Shown: positions 41,148 to 50,026 of the stretch, one piece after another
Layout: each line of letters begins with the position of its first letter
Position numbering within the stretch: position 1 is the first letter of the stretch
Assembly (NCBI GenBank): GCA_021730635.1
Contig: JAJNNC010000001.1
Span: 620,001 to 684,000 of the forward strand
Length of the DNA stretch: 64,000 nucleotides
DNA from: Catalimonadaceae bacterium JC749
GTDB taxonomy: Bacteria > Bacteroidota > Bacteroidia > Cytophagales > Cyclobacteriaceae
Reading direction: 5' to 3'
Position numbers and translations under genes: made by a program
The notes under the pieces: generated by a model
The model's input: the letters and a program-made list of their open reading frames with translations, nothing else
The model's database searches: none
What the model was told of the DNA's origin: nothing

Positions 41148-43574
41148 TTATTCACTTCTCAGCGACTTCACCGGATTAGCCATAGAGGCACTCACTGCCT
41201 TTGAACCTACAGTCACTAAAGCTACAATACACACAATAACTCCCGCTAACAAGAATATGAGCCAGTTGATATTGATATGAAAAACAAAGTTATCCATATA
41301 CTGCCGGATCAGATAGTAAGCCAGCGGCCAGGCAATCAGGTTGGCAATCGCGATGATCTGCAAATATTCTTTAAAGAAAAGCAGCACAATTTCTTGATTG
41401 GAAGAACCCAATACCTTACGGATTCCTATTTCTTTCCGCCGCTGATCTGTGGCAAAGGAAGCCAGACCAAACAAGCCCAGGCAGGCGATGATCACGGCCA
41501 GTATAGAAAAATATGTCACTACCGTTCCTAATTTCTCTTCTGCCCGATACAACTGGTTCAGATCATCATCTAGAAAAGAGTACTCAAAGGGTTGCTCTGG
41601 CACAAAAGTATGCCATTGCTCCTCTATAAAAGTGATCGTTTCTTCTCTGTCTTGCGGGGCTATTTTTACAAAGATATAATTGTAGAAAGGAAAAAGAGGA
41701 GCAAAAAAAGCACCTTCTGTTTTTCTGTACAGAGGTTCGAAATTGATATCGTCCACCACACCGATGATACGTTTGTTTTCATATTCCCCATCGCCGTTGG
41801 TATTGACCCGCAGTACCTGCCCGATAGGATCGCCTTCCAGTCCTAGCTCCTGAATAGCACGTTTGTTAATGATAATCGCTTCGGTAGAATCCGTGGTATA
41901 TTTCTGGTTGAAATCCCTTCCTTCTTCAATCTTAATCCCCATGGTTTGCAGATACTCAAAATCCGTATTGATACCGGCAATGGTAGCGTTTTCATCTTCA
42001 CCCATCGCATCACTTTTTACCTGAATGATCGGACGCAAACCGCCTGGAATGCTGAGAGAGGCTGCTACCCCGTGCACATGACTATTGCGGCTCAGCTCTT
42101 TTCGAAAGGCATTTAGCTGACTGGTAATAGCATTGTCGGTATTTTGAATGACAAGCATGTGTTCTTTGTCAAAACCCAGGTCTTTGTTTTTGAGATAATC
42201 AAGCTGGCTGTAGACGATCCAGGCTCCCACAATCAAAACAATGGATATGGTAAACTGAAAGACAACCAATCCTTTACGGAGCACAGGAGAGTTGTTCATC
42301 CCTGATGCTAATTTACCTTTGAGTACTTCGGCTGGTTTGAAGGATGACAGGAATAAAGCCGGATAGCTGCCTGACACCAGACCGGTGAAACAGATGATAA
42401 GCAATAATCCCAGCAATAAGATAGGGTTTTCTACAATGTCGAGTTTCAGCTCTTTTCCCGATAGCTGGTTAAAAGCCGGTAATAGCAGAAAAGCCAGTAC
42501 CAGGGAAAATGCGGAAGCCAATAGTACCAGCAACACGGATTCACTCAGAAACTGACTCACCAGCTGGTAACGCTCCGCCCCCAGAGTTTTACGCATCCCT
42601 ACTTCCTTGGCTCTCCGGGCCGAACGGGCAGTGGCCAGATTCATATAGTTAATCACCGCAATAAAAAGGATAAAAATGGCAATGGCGATGAAAATATATA
42701 CCTGGGTCATGCTGCCATTGGGTTCCAGTTCATTTCTCAGGTTAGAATACAAATGAATATCAGTCAGCGGAATCAGCGAAGGATCATACTGAGAAGCCAG
42801 GGGTTCTTCTATATTTTGTTTATTGAGGGCTTGCAGCTGATCTTCCAGTTGCGTCACATTCCGGTCTGGAGCCAGGAGCAGATAACTGTAGAAACCATCG
42901 TTATCCCAGGTATTGTTCAGGTCAAATTCCGGATTCAGAGAAACAATGGTAGCCATAGATACCAGCATATTGAATTTAATGTGGCTGTTGTCTGGTATGT
43001 CTTCCATAACGCCAGTTACCTTGTAGTCATGTTCGGCATCGTTGGCCATTTGGAATGACTGGCCGATGGGGTTGGTCTCGCCAAATAGCCTATGAGCCGC
43101 TTCTTCGGTAAGCACCACTGTAAAGGGGTCTTTCAGCACTGTTTCCCGGTTGCCTTCCTTGAGGTGGAAAGAGAATATGTCGAATACGGAAGGGTCTACC
43201 GCAAAGGCGCCTTTTTCCTTATAAAAATTATCGTCGATCCGGATGATGGCATCGTTGGAGCGGTTATCACCTGTAAACCGAAGGAAGCGCACATAGTTTT
43301 GTACTTCCGGCAACTGAGCTTTAGCCCCTACCGGCAAGGCTGGAGCCACTGTGGGATACTGATAATCTCCCTCAGGGAAATGATAGGTGTTATCTAGTCG
43401 GTAAATATCCGCCGCTTTTTCATGAAACCGGTCGTAACTGAGTTCATGCTGGATATACAGGCAAATTAAGATGCAGGTGGTAATGCCCACGGTCAACCCC
43501 AGCATATTGATGACAGTATACCCTTTGTATTTGGTAAGGCTGCGCAGCGCAATCTTAAAGTAGTTTTTTAGCAT
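41148..43574 (-). CDS. Double-length FtsX/MacB permease (no prefix domain)
   Basis: 808 residues. It begins 'MLKNYFKIALRSLTKYKGYTVINMLGLTVG', then 'HELSYDRFHEKAADIYRLDN'. Periplasmic domains lie at ~45-275 and ~455-660, and FtsX cores carry 'RRAKEVGMRKTLGA' (~320) and 'QRRKEIGIRKVLGS' (~712). It ends 'NPVKSLRSE'. It heads a probable two-permease unit. Upstream lie a sigma-54-like element (43601-43616) and a dyad (43720-43735) of the type shared with the efflux locus. Confidence 0.9.
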   Translation of the reverse strand: MLKNYFKIALRSLTKYKGYTVINMLGLTVGITTCILICLYIQHELSYDRFHEKAADIYRLDNTYHFPEGDYQYPTVAPALPVGAKAQLPEVQNYVRFLRFTGDNRSNDAIIRIDDNFYKEKGAFAVDPSVFDIFSFHLKEGNRETVLKDPFTVVLTEEAAHRLFGETNPIGQSFQMANDAEHDYKVTGVMEDIPDNSHIKFNMLVSMATIVSLNPEFDLNNTWDNDGFYSYLLLAPDRNVTQLEDQLQALNKQNIEEPLASQYDPSLIPLTDIHLYSNLRNELEPNGSMTQVYIFIAIAIFILFIAVINYMNLATARSARRAKEVGMRKTLGAERYQLVSQFLSESVLLVLLASAFSLVLAFLLLPAFNQLSGKELKLDIVENPILLLGLLLIICFTGLVSGSYPALFLSSFKPAEVLKGKLASGMNNSPVLRKGLVVFQFTISIVLIVGAWIVYSQLDYLKNKDLGFDKEHMLVIQNTDNAITSQLNAFRKELSRNSHVHGVAASLSIPGGLRPIIQVKSDAMGEDENATIAGINTDFEYLQTMGIKIEEGRDFNQKYTTDSTEAIIINKRAIQELGLEGDPIGQVLRVNTNGDGEYENKRIIGVVDDINFEPLYRKTEGAFFAPLFPFYNYIFVKIAPQDREETITFIEEQWHTFVPEQPFEYSFLDDDLNQLYRAEEKLGTVVTYFSILAVIIACLGLFGLASFATDQRRKEIGIRKVLGSSNQEIVLLFFKEYLQIIAIANLIAWPLAYYLIRQYMDNFVFHININWLIFLLAGVIVCIVALVTVGSKAVSASMANPVKSLRSE

Positions 43575-43600
43575 AGCTCCATGGATTTTGTGTTAGCTAA

Positions 43601-43616
43601 GCCAATAGGATGGCCA
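43601..43616 (-). promoter_or_regulatory. Sigma-54-like -24/-12 element upstream of permease 41148-43574
   Basis: The minus strand reads TGGCCATCCTATTGGC: TGGC for -24, TTGG for -12, in standard register. It shares the TTGGC end with the element at 50767-50782. It lies 27 bases upstream of the start codon. Confidence 0.5.
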
Positions 43617-43719
43617 ATATAAAATAGGGTTACGATTAATATGCCGCTTTTATAATTGACTCATTGTGAGCTAATTACAAAAGAAGTCCTTCTCTCAATT
43701 GTTCAATAACGATCGAATT

Positions 43720-43735
43720 TGTTCATTTATGGACA
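43720..43735. promoter_or_regulatory. Dyad, candidate NtrC-type enhancer site
   Basis: TGTTCATTTATGGACA fits TGTNCR-N4-YGNACA and is about 104 bases upstream of the sigma-54-like element. A TGTTCA half-site lies 20 bases away at 43700. Confidence 0.5.
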
Positions 43736-43742
43736 CTATGCC

Positions 43743-44933
43743 TCAGACATAGCTTACCCACCATTTATCTTTGTGCCGGTTTTTCACTTTGTTGAACCAA
43801 TCGCTCAGCAGATATAATAACAATACAACAGCTATCCAGATGAGATACACCACAGGCAGGGCATAGCCAAATGCACCCCGACCTGCCAGTAAACTCTCCA
43901 CAGCGTCATGATAAGTAAAATCAGGTAGCACGATCATGGTCAGCATCTGTAAACTGTGTACCAGGTAGATATGAACGACGTAGAAAAAGAAAGGAACCTT
44001 GCCGATGGTCACTACCGGCTGAAACTGGCTGATTTTCTTATTTTCGGTAAGCCCCAGAAAAAGAAGAGCAGGCCCCAGGGTCATCAACAGATATAACAAT
44101 GAGGGTGGATATTTGTGTGTATTAATAAAAGACAAAACGGTGTATAAACCCGAATCATAAACAGCCCAGGGGGTAGGGTCTCCATACAGGTTGGAAGCCC
44201 GGAGGAGCACAAAGCAGAGCATCGCAACCACCCCGGCCACGACAAGCACTTTTTTTCTGCTGGCCGCCTCAAATCCTTTGGCGTATAGCTGTCCGGTACA
44301 ATAGCCCAGCATCATGACAGCCACCCACGGGATGATAGGATATAAAATCAGCAGATTGACAGGTCCCAGTTGCACAAAATGAAATTGATGCAGGAAAGCG
44401 CCTATGATGGCTCCCAAAGAATTTCCCTCCACCTGAATGGCATCCATGGTATTGTGCCCTATGATAAGTAGCAGGCTAAAGGTTAACAAGAAATGGACAG
44501 GCCAAGTAATCATAAAGGAAAGTAAAATCATGCTGACACCAATGGCCCAGATCACCTGAAAAATCAGGGTGTTGAAGGAGACGTCAAACTGCCAGCCGAA
44601 AGTGATCAAAGTTACTTCCACCAGTACCAGCCACAACCCCCGGGTCAACAGGAACCTTTTGAGCGCTCTGGTAGACTGTACTTTCTGCCCATACAAAAAA
44701 GCGGAAATCCCCGCCAGAAATACAAAGACAGGGGCACAAAAATGCGTAATCCACCGCGTTAGAAACAACTCGGGGGTAGCCTGGCTCAAATCGGTAGGAT
44801 TTAAGGGAGAGCCATGAAAATAATCCCGCACATGGTCTAAGACCATAATAATCATAACCAATCCTCTTAAAAAATCTATCGAGGAAATTCGTTGCCTTAC
44901 CGGCTTAGCAGTAATACTGAGAGTCGTTGCCAT
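43743..44933 (-). CDS. DUF1624/HGSNAT-like multi-spanning membrane acyltransferase
   Basis: The start is placed at the ATG at 44933 (MATTLSITAKPVRQR); a 17-residue N-terminal extension from 44984 is possible but unlikely. There are about ten membrane helices. The signature 'RISSIDFLRGLVMIIMVLDHVRDYFHG' contains the conserved D-F-L-R-G and D-H-x-R-D of the DUF1624/heparan-alpha-glucosaminide N-acetyltransferase family, with 'THFCAPVFVFLAGISAFLYG' following. The length (396) is normal. Members are thought to acetylate sugars across the membrane. It stands alone between the permease cluster and the decayed permease. Confidence 0.8.
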   Translation of the reverse strand: MATTLSITAKPVRQRISSIDFLRGLVMIIMVLDHVRDYFHGSPLNPTDLSQATPELFLTRWITHFCAPVFVFLAGISAFLYGQKVQSTRALKRFLLTRGLWLVLVEVTLITFGWQFDVSFNTLIFQVIWAIGVSMILLSFMITWPVHFLLTFSLLLIIGHNTMDAIQVEGNSLGAIIGAFLHQFHFVQLGPVNLLILYPIIPWVAVMMLGYCTGQLYAKGFEAASRKKVLVVAGVVAMLCFVLLRASNLYGDPTPWAVYDSGLYTVLSFINTHKYPPSLLYLLMTLGPALLFLGLTENKKISQFQPVVTIGKVPFFFYVVHIYLVHSLQMLTMIVLPDFTYHDAVESLLAGRGAFGYALPVVYLIWIAVVLLLYLLSDWFNKVKNRHKDKWWVSYV

Positions 44934-44984
44934 TGAAGAGAAATTAGTGTGAAGAAAGACTAATAAGGAGTATATCGGAAACAT

Positions 44985-45149
44985 CAGATTTCCGCTTTCT
45001 ACAAAGATACGGATATCTGATATAGAATGATGACATCAGGAGGTATACATTTGGTAAACATGCTACAAAAAGTGAGGAAGCGGTTTTGTGATCATTGCTT
45101 AGGCCCAACACGATGCTATCTATACTTTCAGATCAGACGGCAACACTGC
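44985..45149. other. Intergenic, nothing recognised
   Basis: This stretch lies upstream of the decayed permease and the divergent acyltransferase. It should hold the acyltransferase promoter. No gene or convincing promoter pair was found. Confidence 0.4.
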
Positions 45150-45667
45150 CTATATGATAGATCAGAACAGAGAGAGGAGTACGAATGCCGATAGGATAGT
45201 GACTATTTCCGACTTAACCCGTACACTCACTTTTCTATGCACGAAAAATATCCGGAGGTGGCATACTGCATCAACCATGATGACAAAACACTTCTACTGC
45301 CTGTACACCTTGTATAAAGCATAGGAAAGATCGGGTTTAATCACTATAGTGTTTGCCTGATCACTATCAGGATTGATTGGGTTTGCTACAACGCCGTAAA
45401 GAAGTAGACGTCAGAAAAGTGATAGGCACTTCCGTAAGGCAAATAGTCATCTTTTTGCCTGGTCGGTATGGATTGCTTTTGTAGCCGCTTGTCCTTTACT
45501 TTATTTCGGAAACAGCGAACTCTTATAGTATCTTACTAACAGCATTGATTTTGGGCGGATATTTTCGTGCTGACCGGCCCAATGGCTTTTCCGATAGCAG
45601 GAGTGAGTGTGAGTTTTCAGTCTGTTGGAGTGGCCTGGTTAATCTTGTAAATGCTTTGAGAGATAAA
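45150..45667 (+). pseudogene. Decayed FtsX/MacB permease (internally deleted, frameshifted)
   Basis: Translating frame by frame recovers ordered fragments of a permease. From the N-terminal side come 'RSTNADRIVTISDLTRT' (~45178) and 'MHEKYPEVAYCINHD' (~45238). From the C-terminal side come 'LYKA-ERSG' (~45310), 'LSGLIGFAT' (~45367), 'QRRKEVDVRKVIGTSVRQIVIFL' in part (~45390), 'WIAFVAACPLLYF' (~45463), 'DIFVLTGPMAF...VSVSFQS' (~45558) and 'LVNALRD' (~45644). Several stop codons and at least four frame changes separate them, and about 550 internal residues are missing. All fragments are in family order. It is on the opposite strand to the nearby permeases. Confidence 0.8.
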
Positions 45668-45732
45668 TTTTTGAACAGTGGGGCAGGTGTCAAGACCGTA
45701 AATATTTCATAATCTTGACACCCTACCTTTTA

Positions 45733-46125
45733 TCACGTTTTTAAATTCTCATCAAAGCCCTGCCCTCTATCCAGTTCCAGAATCTGGTTAGGCAAATCAC
45801 AAACTACCGCTTTATCGCCCAATATGCCAATGGGTGTTTTGATAAGGGAAGGATTGTGAACTAATACTTCCAGCCAGCCATTCTCATCCATATCTACCCC
45901 TTCATATTTATCCTGGTACAAAGTATCTGTTTTGTCAATGACTCCTTCTATTTCTATATTCAGTTTGCCTATCAACTCTGCCAGTTGCGTACGGGTGAGT
46001 GGCTGTTTGGAAATATCTATTTCTTTGACGTGCTGGGCGATCTGTTTGGCATAAGCCAAGGCCTCGCGCCCTCCTCTTTTGTTCATGTCATAAATGACCG
46101 TAATCTCTTTAGGATTAAATTCCAT
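45733..46125 (-). CDS. ArsC/Spx-like thioredoxin-fold protein lacking the active-site cysteine
   Basis: 130 residues. The order of elements fits the ArsC family: an N-terminal strand 'EITVIYDMNKRGGREALAYAKQI', then 'VKEIDISKQPLTRTQLAELIGKL', and the late 'LVHNPSLIKTPIGILGDKAVV' matching the ArsC L-I-x-x-P-I motif. In ArsC the first strand is followed by a catalytic Cys (as in N-P-R-C-S-K-S-R); here the aligned position is Lys or Gly, and the only Cys is near the C-terminus. Arsenate reduction is therefore unlikely; a redox-inactive regulatory role is an inference. Confidence 0.65.
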   Translation of the reverse strand: MEFNPKEITVIYDMNKRGGREALAYAKQIAQHVKEIDISKQPLTRTQLAELIGKLNIEIEGVIDKTDTLYQDKYEGVDMDENGWLEVLVHNPSLIKTPIGILGDKAVVCDLPNQILELDRGQGFDENLKT

Positions 46126-46256
46126 ATTGAAATATAGTTAGTATCAAAAATTGAATGATGTTTTGTATAAACTAACTGAAAACCCAAAAGTTGCTACGCA
46201 GGAAGAATTTATCAAAATAAAAACAGAACTCAGAACCCAAAACTACAAACACAATA

Positions 46257-46913
46257 TCAAGGCTTTGCTTTTTCTTTCAACTTTGGGGGTAGCGCGGGCA
46301 GGTGCGAGAGTTCATTGGCTAACTCGACTAAAAATTTTCCCGAACTATAATCATATTGCAGTAAGTACAAACCAAGGTTATCATGCTGAAAATCATCCAT
46401 ACGGCTGAGATCATGGTTCAACATCAGGCAGAGAAAAATACGAATGGCACGCCCATGCATACAAATCAGTATTTTTTCTTCCTCTTTCTGCGCTAAGATA
46501 TGATTCAAAGCCGGTTTTTGTCTTTCCATCACCATCAACGGACTTTCCCCTCCTGTAATAGCCATATCCAGTTGCCCCTCACGCCAGGCTTTGATCACAG
46601 AGGCATAATAGGCATGGTCCTCTGAGTTGGCCACTTTTCCTTCTTTTTCTCCCCAGTTAATCTCATTCAGGCCAGCCAACCGCGTATGGGGTAATCCATC
46701 GTCCAGAAACTGTTGCACTGACTGAATACTGCGCTGTAAGGTAGAAGTATATACTCTGTCAAAAGGAATATGCCGGTAGGCATGATAGAAGGCCTGCGCC
46801 TGAAAAAAGCCTACATCATTCAAAGGAGCATCAATGCCGCTTCCTTGTACAATACCTTTTCTGTTATATTCTGTTTGTCCGTGTCGGATTAAGTAAATTG
46901 TTTTTTGCTTCAT
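46257..46913 (-). CDS. Histidine phosphatase family protein (phosphoglycerate mutase-like)
   Basis: 218 residues. The phosphohistidine motif L-I-R-H-G-Q-T is at residues 8-14, with the second conserved His in 'ILICMHGRAIRIFL' and the acid in 'GLNEINWGEKEGK'. The fold is that of branch-1 histidine phosphatases (SixA/CobC/PhoE/GpmB-like). Substrate cannot be predicted from sequence. It diverges from the menI-menF pair across 76 bases. Confidence 0.85.
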   Translation of the reverse strand: MKQKTIYLIRHGQTEYNRKGIVQGSGIDAPLNDVGFFQAQAFYHAYRHIPFDRVYTSTLQRSIQSVQQFLDDGLPHTRLAGLNEINWGEKEGKVANSEDHAYYASVIKAWREGQLDMAITGGESPLMVMERQKPALNHILAQKEEEKILICMHGRAIRIFLCLMLNHDLSRMDDFQHDNLGLYLLQYDYSSGKFLVELANELSHLPALPPKLKEKAKP

Positions 46914-46989
46914 AAAAGGTTTCTATTTTCAACTCTATAAACAATCTATCGTAAAAAAGGTCAAAATAAAAAATCCTGACATAAGTCCC

Positions 46990-47406
46990 ATGATAAACAC
47001 AAGTTATACTTTACAAGATCTCAACCATTTAGGCAAAGGTAATATGGCTGAGCATTTAGGCATTGTTTTCACTGATATTTCTGAAAACACAATAAGTGCG
47101 AAAATGCCGGTAGATCATCGCACCAAACAACCCTATGGATTGTTACATGGGGGAGCTTCAGTCGTATTGGCTGAAACTTTAGGAAGTGTGGCGGCTCATT
47201 GCTGCGTTGATACTGACAAACATTTTTGTGTAGGTTTGGAAATCAATGCCAACCACCTGCGGTCGGTACGGGAAGGGTTTGTATATGGCACGGCCCAACC
47301 TTTGCATATAGGAAAAAAAACACACGTTTGGGAAATTCGTATTACCAATGAATCGCAACAATTAGTATGTATCAGCCGCATTACCATAGCTGTATTGGAT
47401 AAATAA
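46990..47406 (+). CDS. menI: Hotdog-fold thioesterase, probably 1,4-dihydroxy-2-naphthoyl-CoA hydrolase
   Basis: 138 residues. It has the PaaI/YdiI-type hotdog signature 'PYGLLHGGASVVLAETLGSVAAHCC', in which the Glu after V-L-A is the catalytic base, and 'CVGLEINANHLRSVREGFVYGTAQPLHIGKKTHVWEIRI'. The sequence is close to E. coli YdiI (MenI), which removes CoA in menaquinone synthesis. That reading is supported by the next gene, an isochorismate synthase, 12 bases downstream. Broad-specificity thioesterase activity remains possible. Confidence 0.8.
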   Translation: MINTSYTLQDLNHLGKGNMAEHLGIVFTDISENTISAKMPVDHRTKQPYGLLHGGASVVLAETLGSVAAHCCVDTDKHFCVGLEINANHLRSVREGFVYGTAQPLHIGKKTHVWEIRITNESQQLVCISRITIAVLDK

Positions 47407-47412
47407 AGGAGG
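47406..47412 (+). promoter_or_regulatory. Strong Shine-Dalgarno fixing a TTG start
   Basis: AAGGAGG lies six bases before the TTG at 47419. Such a full Shine-Dalgarno is rare in this genome and sets the start of the isochorismate synthase gene at a non-ATG codon. Confidence 0.75.
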
Positions 47413-47418
47413 AAAACC

Positions 47419-48663
47419 TTGTTACTGGAAAAAGTACGTACCCTAGATCTATCGAAATATCCGGAAGCATCCGTTCAGAAGAGTCTTTTCACAAATGCTG
47501 CTTACCATCAACTGCCCATTGCTGCCTGGCGCCTGCCCTATCAGGAAAAACAACATGTGATCATTGACTTGTCGGGCAAGGTCAAGCAGATTCCTCTGGA
47601 ACTGGAAGCGCTTTCGCCAGGTTTTATAGTCAGTCCTTTTCTGCCTGAAAGCCAGCCTCAGCAAGCTTCCTATATTCATGCCGACTTATATTACAGTACC
47701 AACGACGTGGTGCTGAGGCGGAAAGAGCGTACACTCCCATTGTCTGCCCAGGCAGAGGCCTTATTGGAATCGATAGAAGCTTCTTTGGCAAAGCCAGGAG
47801 CTTTGGATAAGTCCCCTTTTACTTCACCTTTGCCGCAAGCAATGCATACTAGCACCCGGAAAGATCTTTTTCTAAGGCTGGTCGGCCAGGCTGTGGAAGC
47901 TATAGAGGCCGGAGATTTCCAGAAGGTAGTACCGTCACGGAAGAAAATAGTCCAACTGCCTGAGGGGTTTGATATAGTAGAAACATTTCGCAAACTGTGC
48001 CAGGCCTATCCTGCCGCTTTTATTTCGGCTTTTTATATACCGGGAGCCGGTATCTGGATCGGCGCTTCTCCCGAAACGTTGGTGAGCACCTATCCACAAC
48101 AGGAAACCAAGATTTTCCGGACGGTTGCCTTGGCGGGCACGCAGGTCAGAAAAGCAAAAGCTAACCTCAAAGATACTGCCTGGCGACAGAAAGAAATAGA
48201 AGAACAGGCTATGGTATGCCGGTATATCATCAACTGCTTTAAAAAGATCCGATTGCGGGAGTTTGAAGAAATAGGCCCGAAAACGGTGTCGGCAGGCGAT
48301 TTGCTCCATCTGCGCACCGACTATCTGGTAGACATGAAGGCGACCAATTTTCCCGAACTGGCTTCCGTCATGCTTGGGTTACTTCATCCCACGTCTGCAG
48401 TATGTGGCATGCCTAAAGAACCTGCTCTTTCTTTTCTTCAACAATGGGAAGGGTATGACCGTGAGTATTTCAGTGGTTTTCTGGGGCCTGTCAATATGGA
48501 AACGGACGAACTGCACATTTTTGTAAATCTGCGCTGTATGCAATGGCTAGGAGACCACGCGGCCTTATATTCCGGTGCAGGTGTCACCATCGACTCTGAC
48601 CCCATCAGAGAGTGGAAAGAAACAGAGGCCAAAATGAATACGCTGTTAAAAGTCATTCTCTGA
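47419..48663 (+). CDS. menF: Isochorismate synthase (chorismate-binding enzyme)
   Basis: 414 residues from a TTG start that follows a perfect Shine-Dalgarno; no in-frame ATG fits the N-terminus. The chorismate-binding domain fills residues ~150-412: 'AGDFQKVVPSRKKIVQLPEGFD', 'WIGASPETLVSTY', 'FRTVALAGTQVRKAKANLKDTAWRQKEIEEQAMVCRYI' with the catalytic Lys/Glu region, 'LLHPTSAVCGMPKEPALSFL' and the final 'YSGAGVTIDSDPIREWKETEAKMNTLLKVI'. It converts chorismate to isochorismate. With the upstream thioesterase it points to menaquinone rather than siderophore synthesis. It converges on the TolC gene with 12 bases between stops. Confidence 0.85.
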   Translation: MLLEKVRTLDLSKYPEASVQKSLFTNAAYHQLPIAAWRLPYQEKQHVIIDLSGKVKQIPLELEALSPGFIVSPFLPESQPQQASYIHADLYYSTNDVVLRRKERTLPLSAQAEALLESIEASLAKPGALDKSPFTSPLPQAMHTSTRKDLFLRLVGQAVEAIEAGDFQKVVPSRKKIVQLPEGFDIVETFRKLCQAYPAAFISAFYIPGAGIWIGASPETLVSTYPQQETKIFRTVALAGTQVRKAKANLKDTAWRQKEIEEQAMVCRYIINCFKKIRLREFEEIGPKTVSAGDLLHLRTDYLVDMKATNFPELASVMLGLLHPTSAVCGMPKEPALSFLQQWEGYDREYFSGFLGPVNMETDELHIFVNLRCMQWLGDHAALYSGAGVTIDSDPIREWKETEAKMNTLLKVIL

Positions 48664-48675
48664 CTTAATAGCTGA

Positions 48676-50025
48676 TTATTCTGCGCTGACGCTTTCTGCC
48701 TGGAGCCTGCCTGTGTAATAATCCAGCGCGGTTTTTTGGAAGATAAGCCGGTAGTCCGCCTGTACTTTTTGTGCCTGGGCTTCTACATATAAGGCATTCA
48801 CCCGGTTGAGATCCAGAATATTACCTACCCCTAACCTGAACCGTTCCCTTTCTGCTTCCAGTGCTTTTTCTGCTGCTTTTACCTGAGCTTCCGCTGCGAT
48901 GACCCGCTGTTGTGAGGTTTGGTAATCGGCTACGGCCGTTTGTAGCTGTTCCAACACATTTCTTTCCAAATCTTCCATATCAAGGGCGGCGTTGTTGAGC
49001 TGCTGCCTAAGGCGTTGGACTCTCGCTCTGGTAAAGAAGTTATTAAAAATAGGAATATCCAGCGATGCTGAAATCACATGAGAATCATTGAAATCTGTCA
49101 CCTGGGTCTGAAAAGTAAGGGGGCTGTTGGAAGTATAGAAAGAGCCGTAATTATATCTTAGGCTGAGGGTGGGATAAAAATCAGCTTTGGCTACTTTTAC
49201 TCCATATTCGTTGGCTTTGATGATATTCTGCTGCTGTTTTATATCCGGGCGACTGGCGATTGCCTGGTTGTATAATTCTTCCAGATTGATTTGGCTGGTA
49301 AGCATTTCTGCCTGGTTTATGTTAGGCTCGGCAAATTTCCATTCTTTAAAGGGATCAATTTGCAGTATTCTGACCAGACCCGCTTTACTGACTGCCAGAT
49401 TATTTTCTGCCTCCACTACACTCAAAGCCACCCGTTTGGTTTCAGCCTCCTGGTTATACTGATCGGCAATATTACGGATGCCCGTTTCCACAAAGGCCTC
49501 TACACTTTCCAGCAGTTCTTCCTGTTGTTCCAGATTAGATTTTGCAATTCTCAACAGCTCCTGATTCAGAAGCACCTGCAGGAATTGCTGAGAAACATTG
49601 AAGATCACTTCCTGCTTGGTCTGGCTAATCTGGTGAAACTGCGCTTCCAACGCATTCTGAGATTGTTTAATCTGGTTAAATCTTGAGAAACCGGAAAATA
49701 TAGGATACGTGGCACCGATAGATCCACTCATACCGTCTGTTTTTCCATTGACCAAGGTATCGGCTCCTGAATCGAAAAAAATACCGTATTGCCTTTGTGC
49801 GCTTATATTAGCACCAACAGTTGGAACAAACTGGGCATAAGCCTGCGCACGCTCAGCTTCATTGATTTTAAGTAAGTTTTGCTGTTGCTTGATCTGAATG
49901 TTTTCTCTTAAAGCAATATTGACAGCCTCCTCATAGGTCAGCACACTATCCTGCTGTGCATAAGCCATAGGCATCAGCAAACCAAACCCCACTATCAGCA
50001 GCCATATTTTCGTATTCATTGTCAT
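48676..50025 (-). CDS. TolC-family outer-membrane efflux protein
   Basis: 449 residues with a signal peptide (1-23, ending MAYAQ). Two internal repeats of the outer membrane efflux protein family are visible: 'YEEAVNIALRENIQIKQQQNLLKINEAERAQAYAQFVPTVGANISAQRQ' and 'LYNQAIASRPDIKQQQNIIKANEYGVKVAKADFYPTLSLRYNYG', each followed by long coiled-coil stretches ('VADYQTSQQRVIAAEAQVKAAEKALEAERERFRLGVGNILDLNRV'). It follows the ATPase gene after one base, so the two form one transcript. It should provide the outer-membrane channel of the tripartite system whose adaptor is at 54432. Confidence 0.9.
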   Translation of the reverse strand: MTMNTKIWLLIVGFGLLMPMAYAQQDSVLTYEEAVNIALRENIQIKQQQNLLKINEAERAQAYAQFVPTVGANISAQRQYGIFFDSGADTLVNGKTDGMSGSIGATYPIFSGFSRFNQIKQSQNALEAQFHQISQTKQEVIFNVSQQFLQVLLNQELLRIAKSNLEQQEELLESVEAFVETGIRNIADQYNQEAETKRVALSVVEAENNLAVSKAGLVRILQIDPFKEWKFAEPNINQAEMLTSQINLEELYNQAIASRPDIKQQQNIIKANEYGVKVAKADFYPTLSLRYNYGSFYTSNSPLTFQTQVTDFNDSHVISASLDIPIFNNFFTRARVQRLRQQLNNAALDMEDLERNVLEQLQTAVADYQTSQQRVIAAEAQVKAAEKALEAERERFRLGVGNILDLNRVNALYVEAQAQKVQADYRLIFQKTALDYYTGRLQAESVSAE

Positions 50026-50026
50026 A

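Noticed and set aside
46151-46408. 85-codon plus-strand frame
   Set aside because: More than half overlaps the histidine phosphatase gene on the other strand, and the rest has no support.
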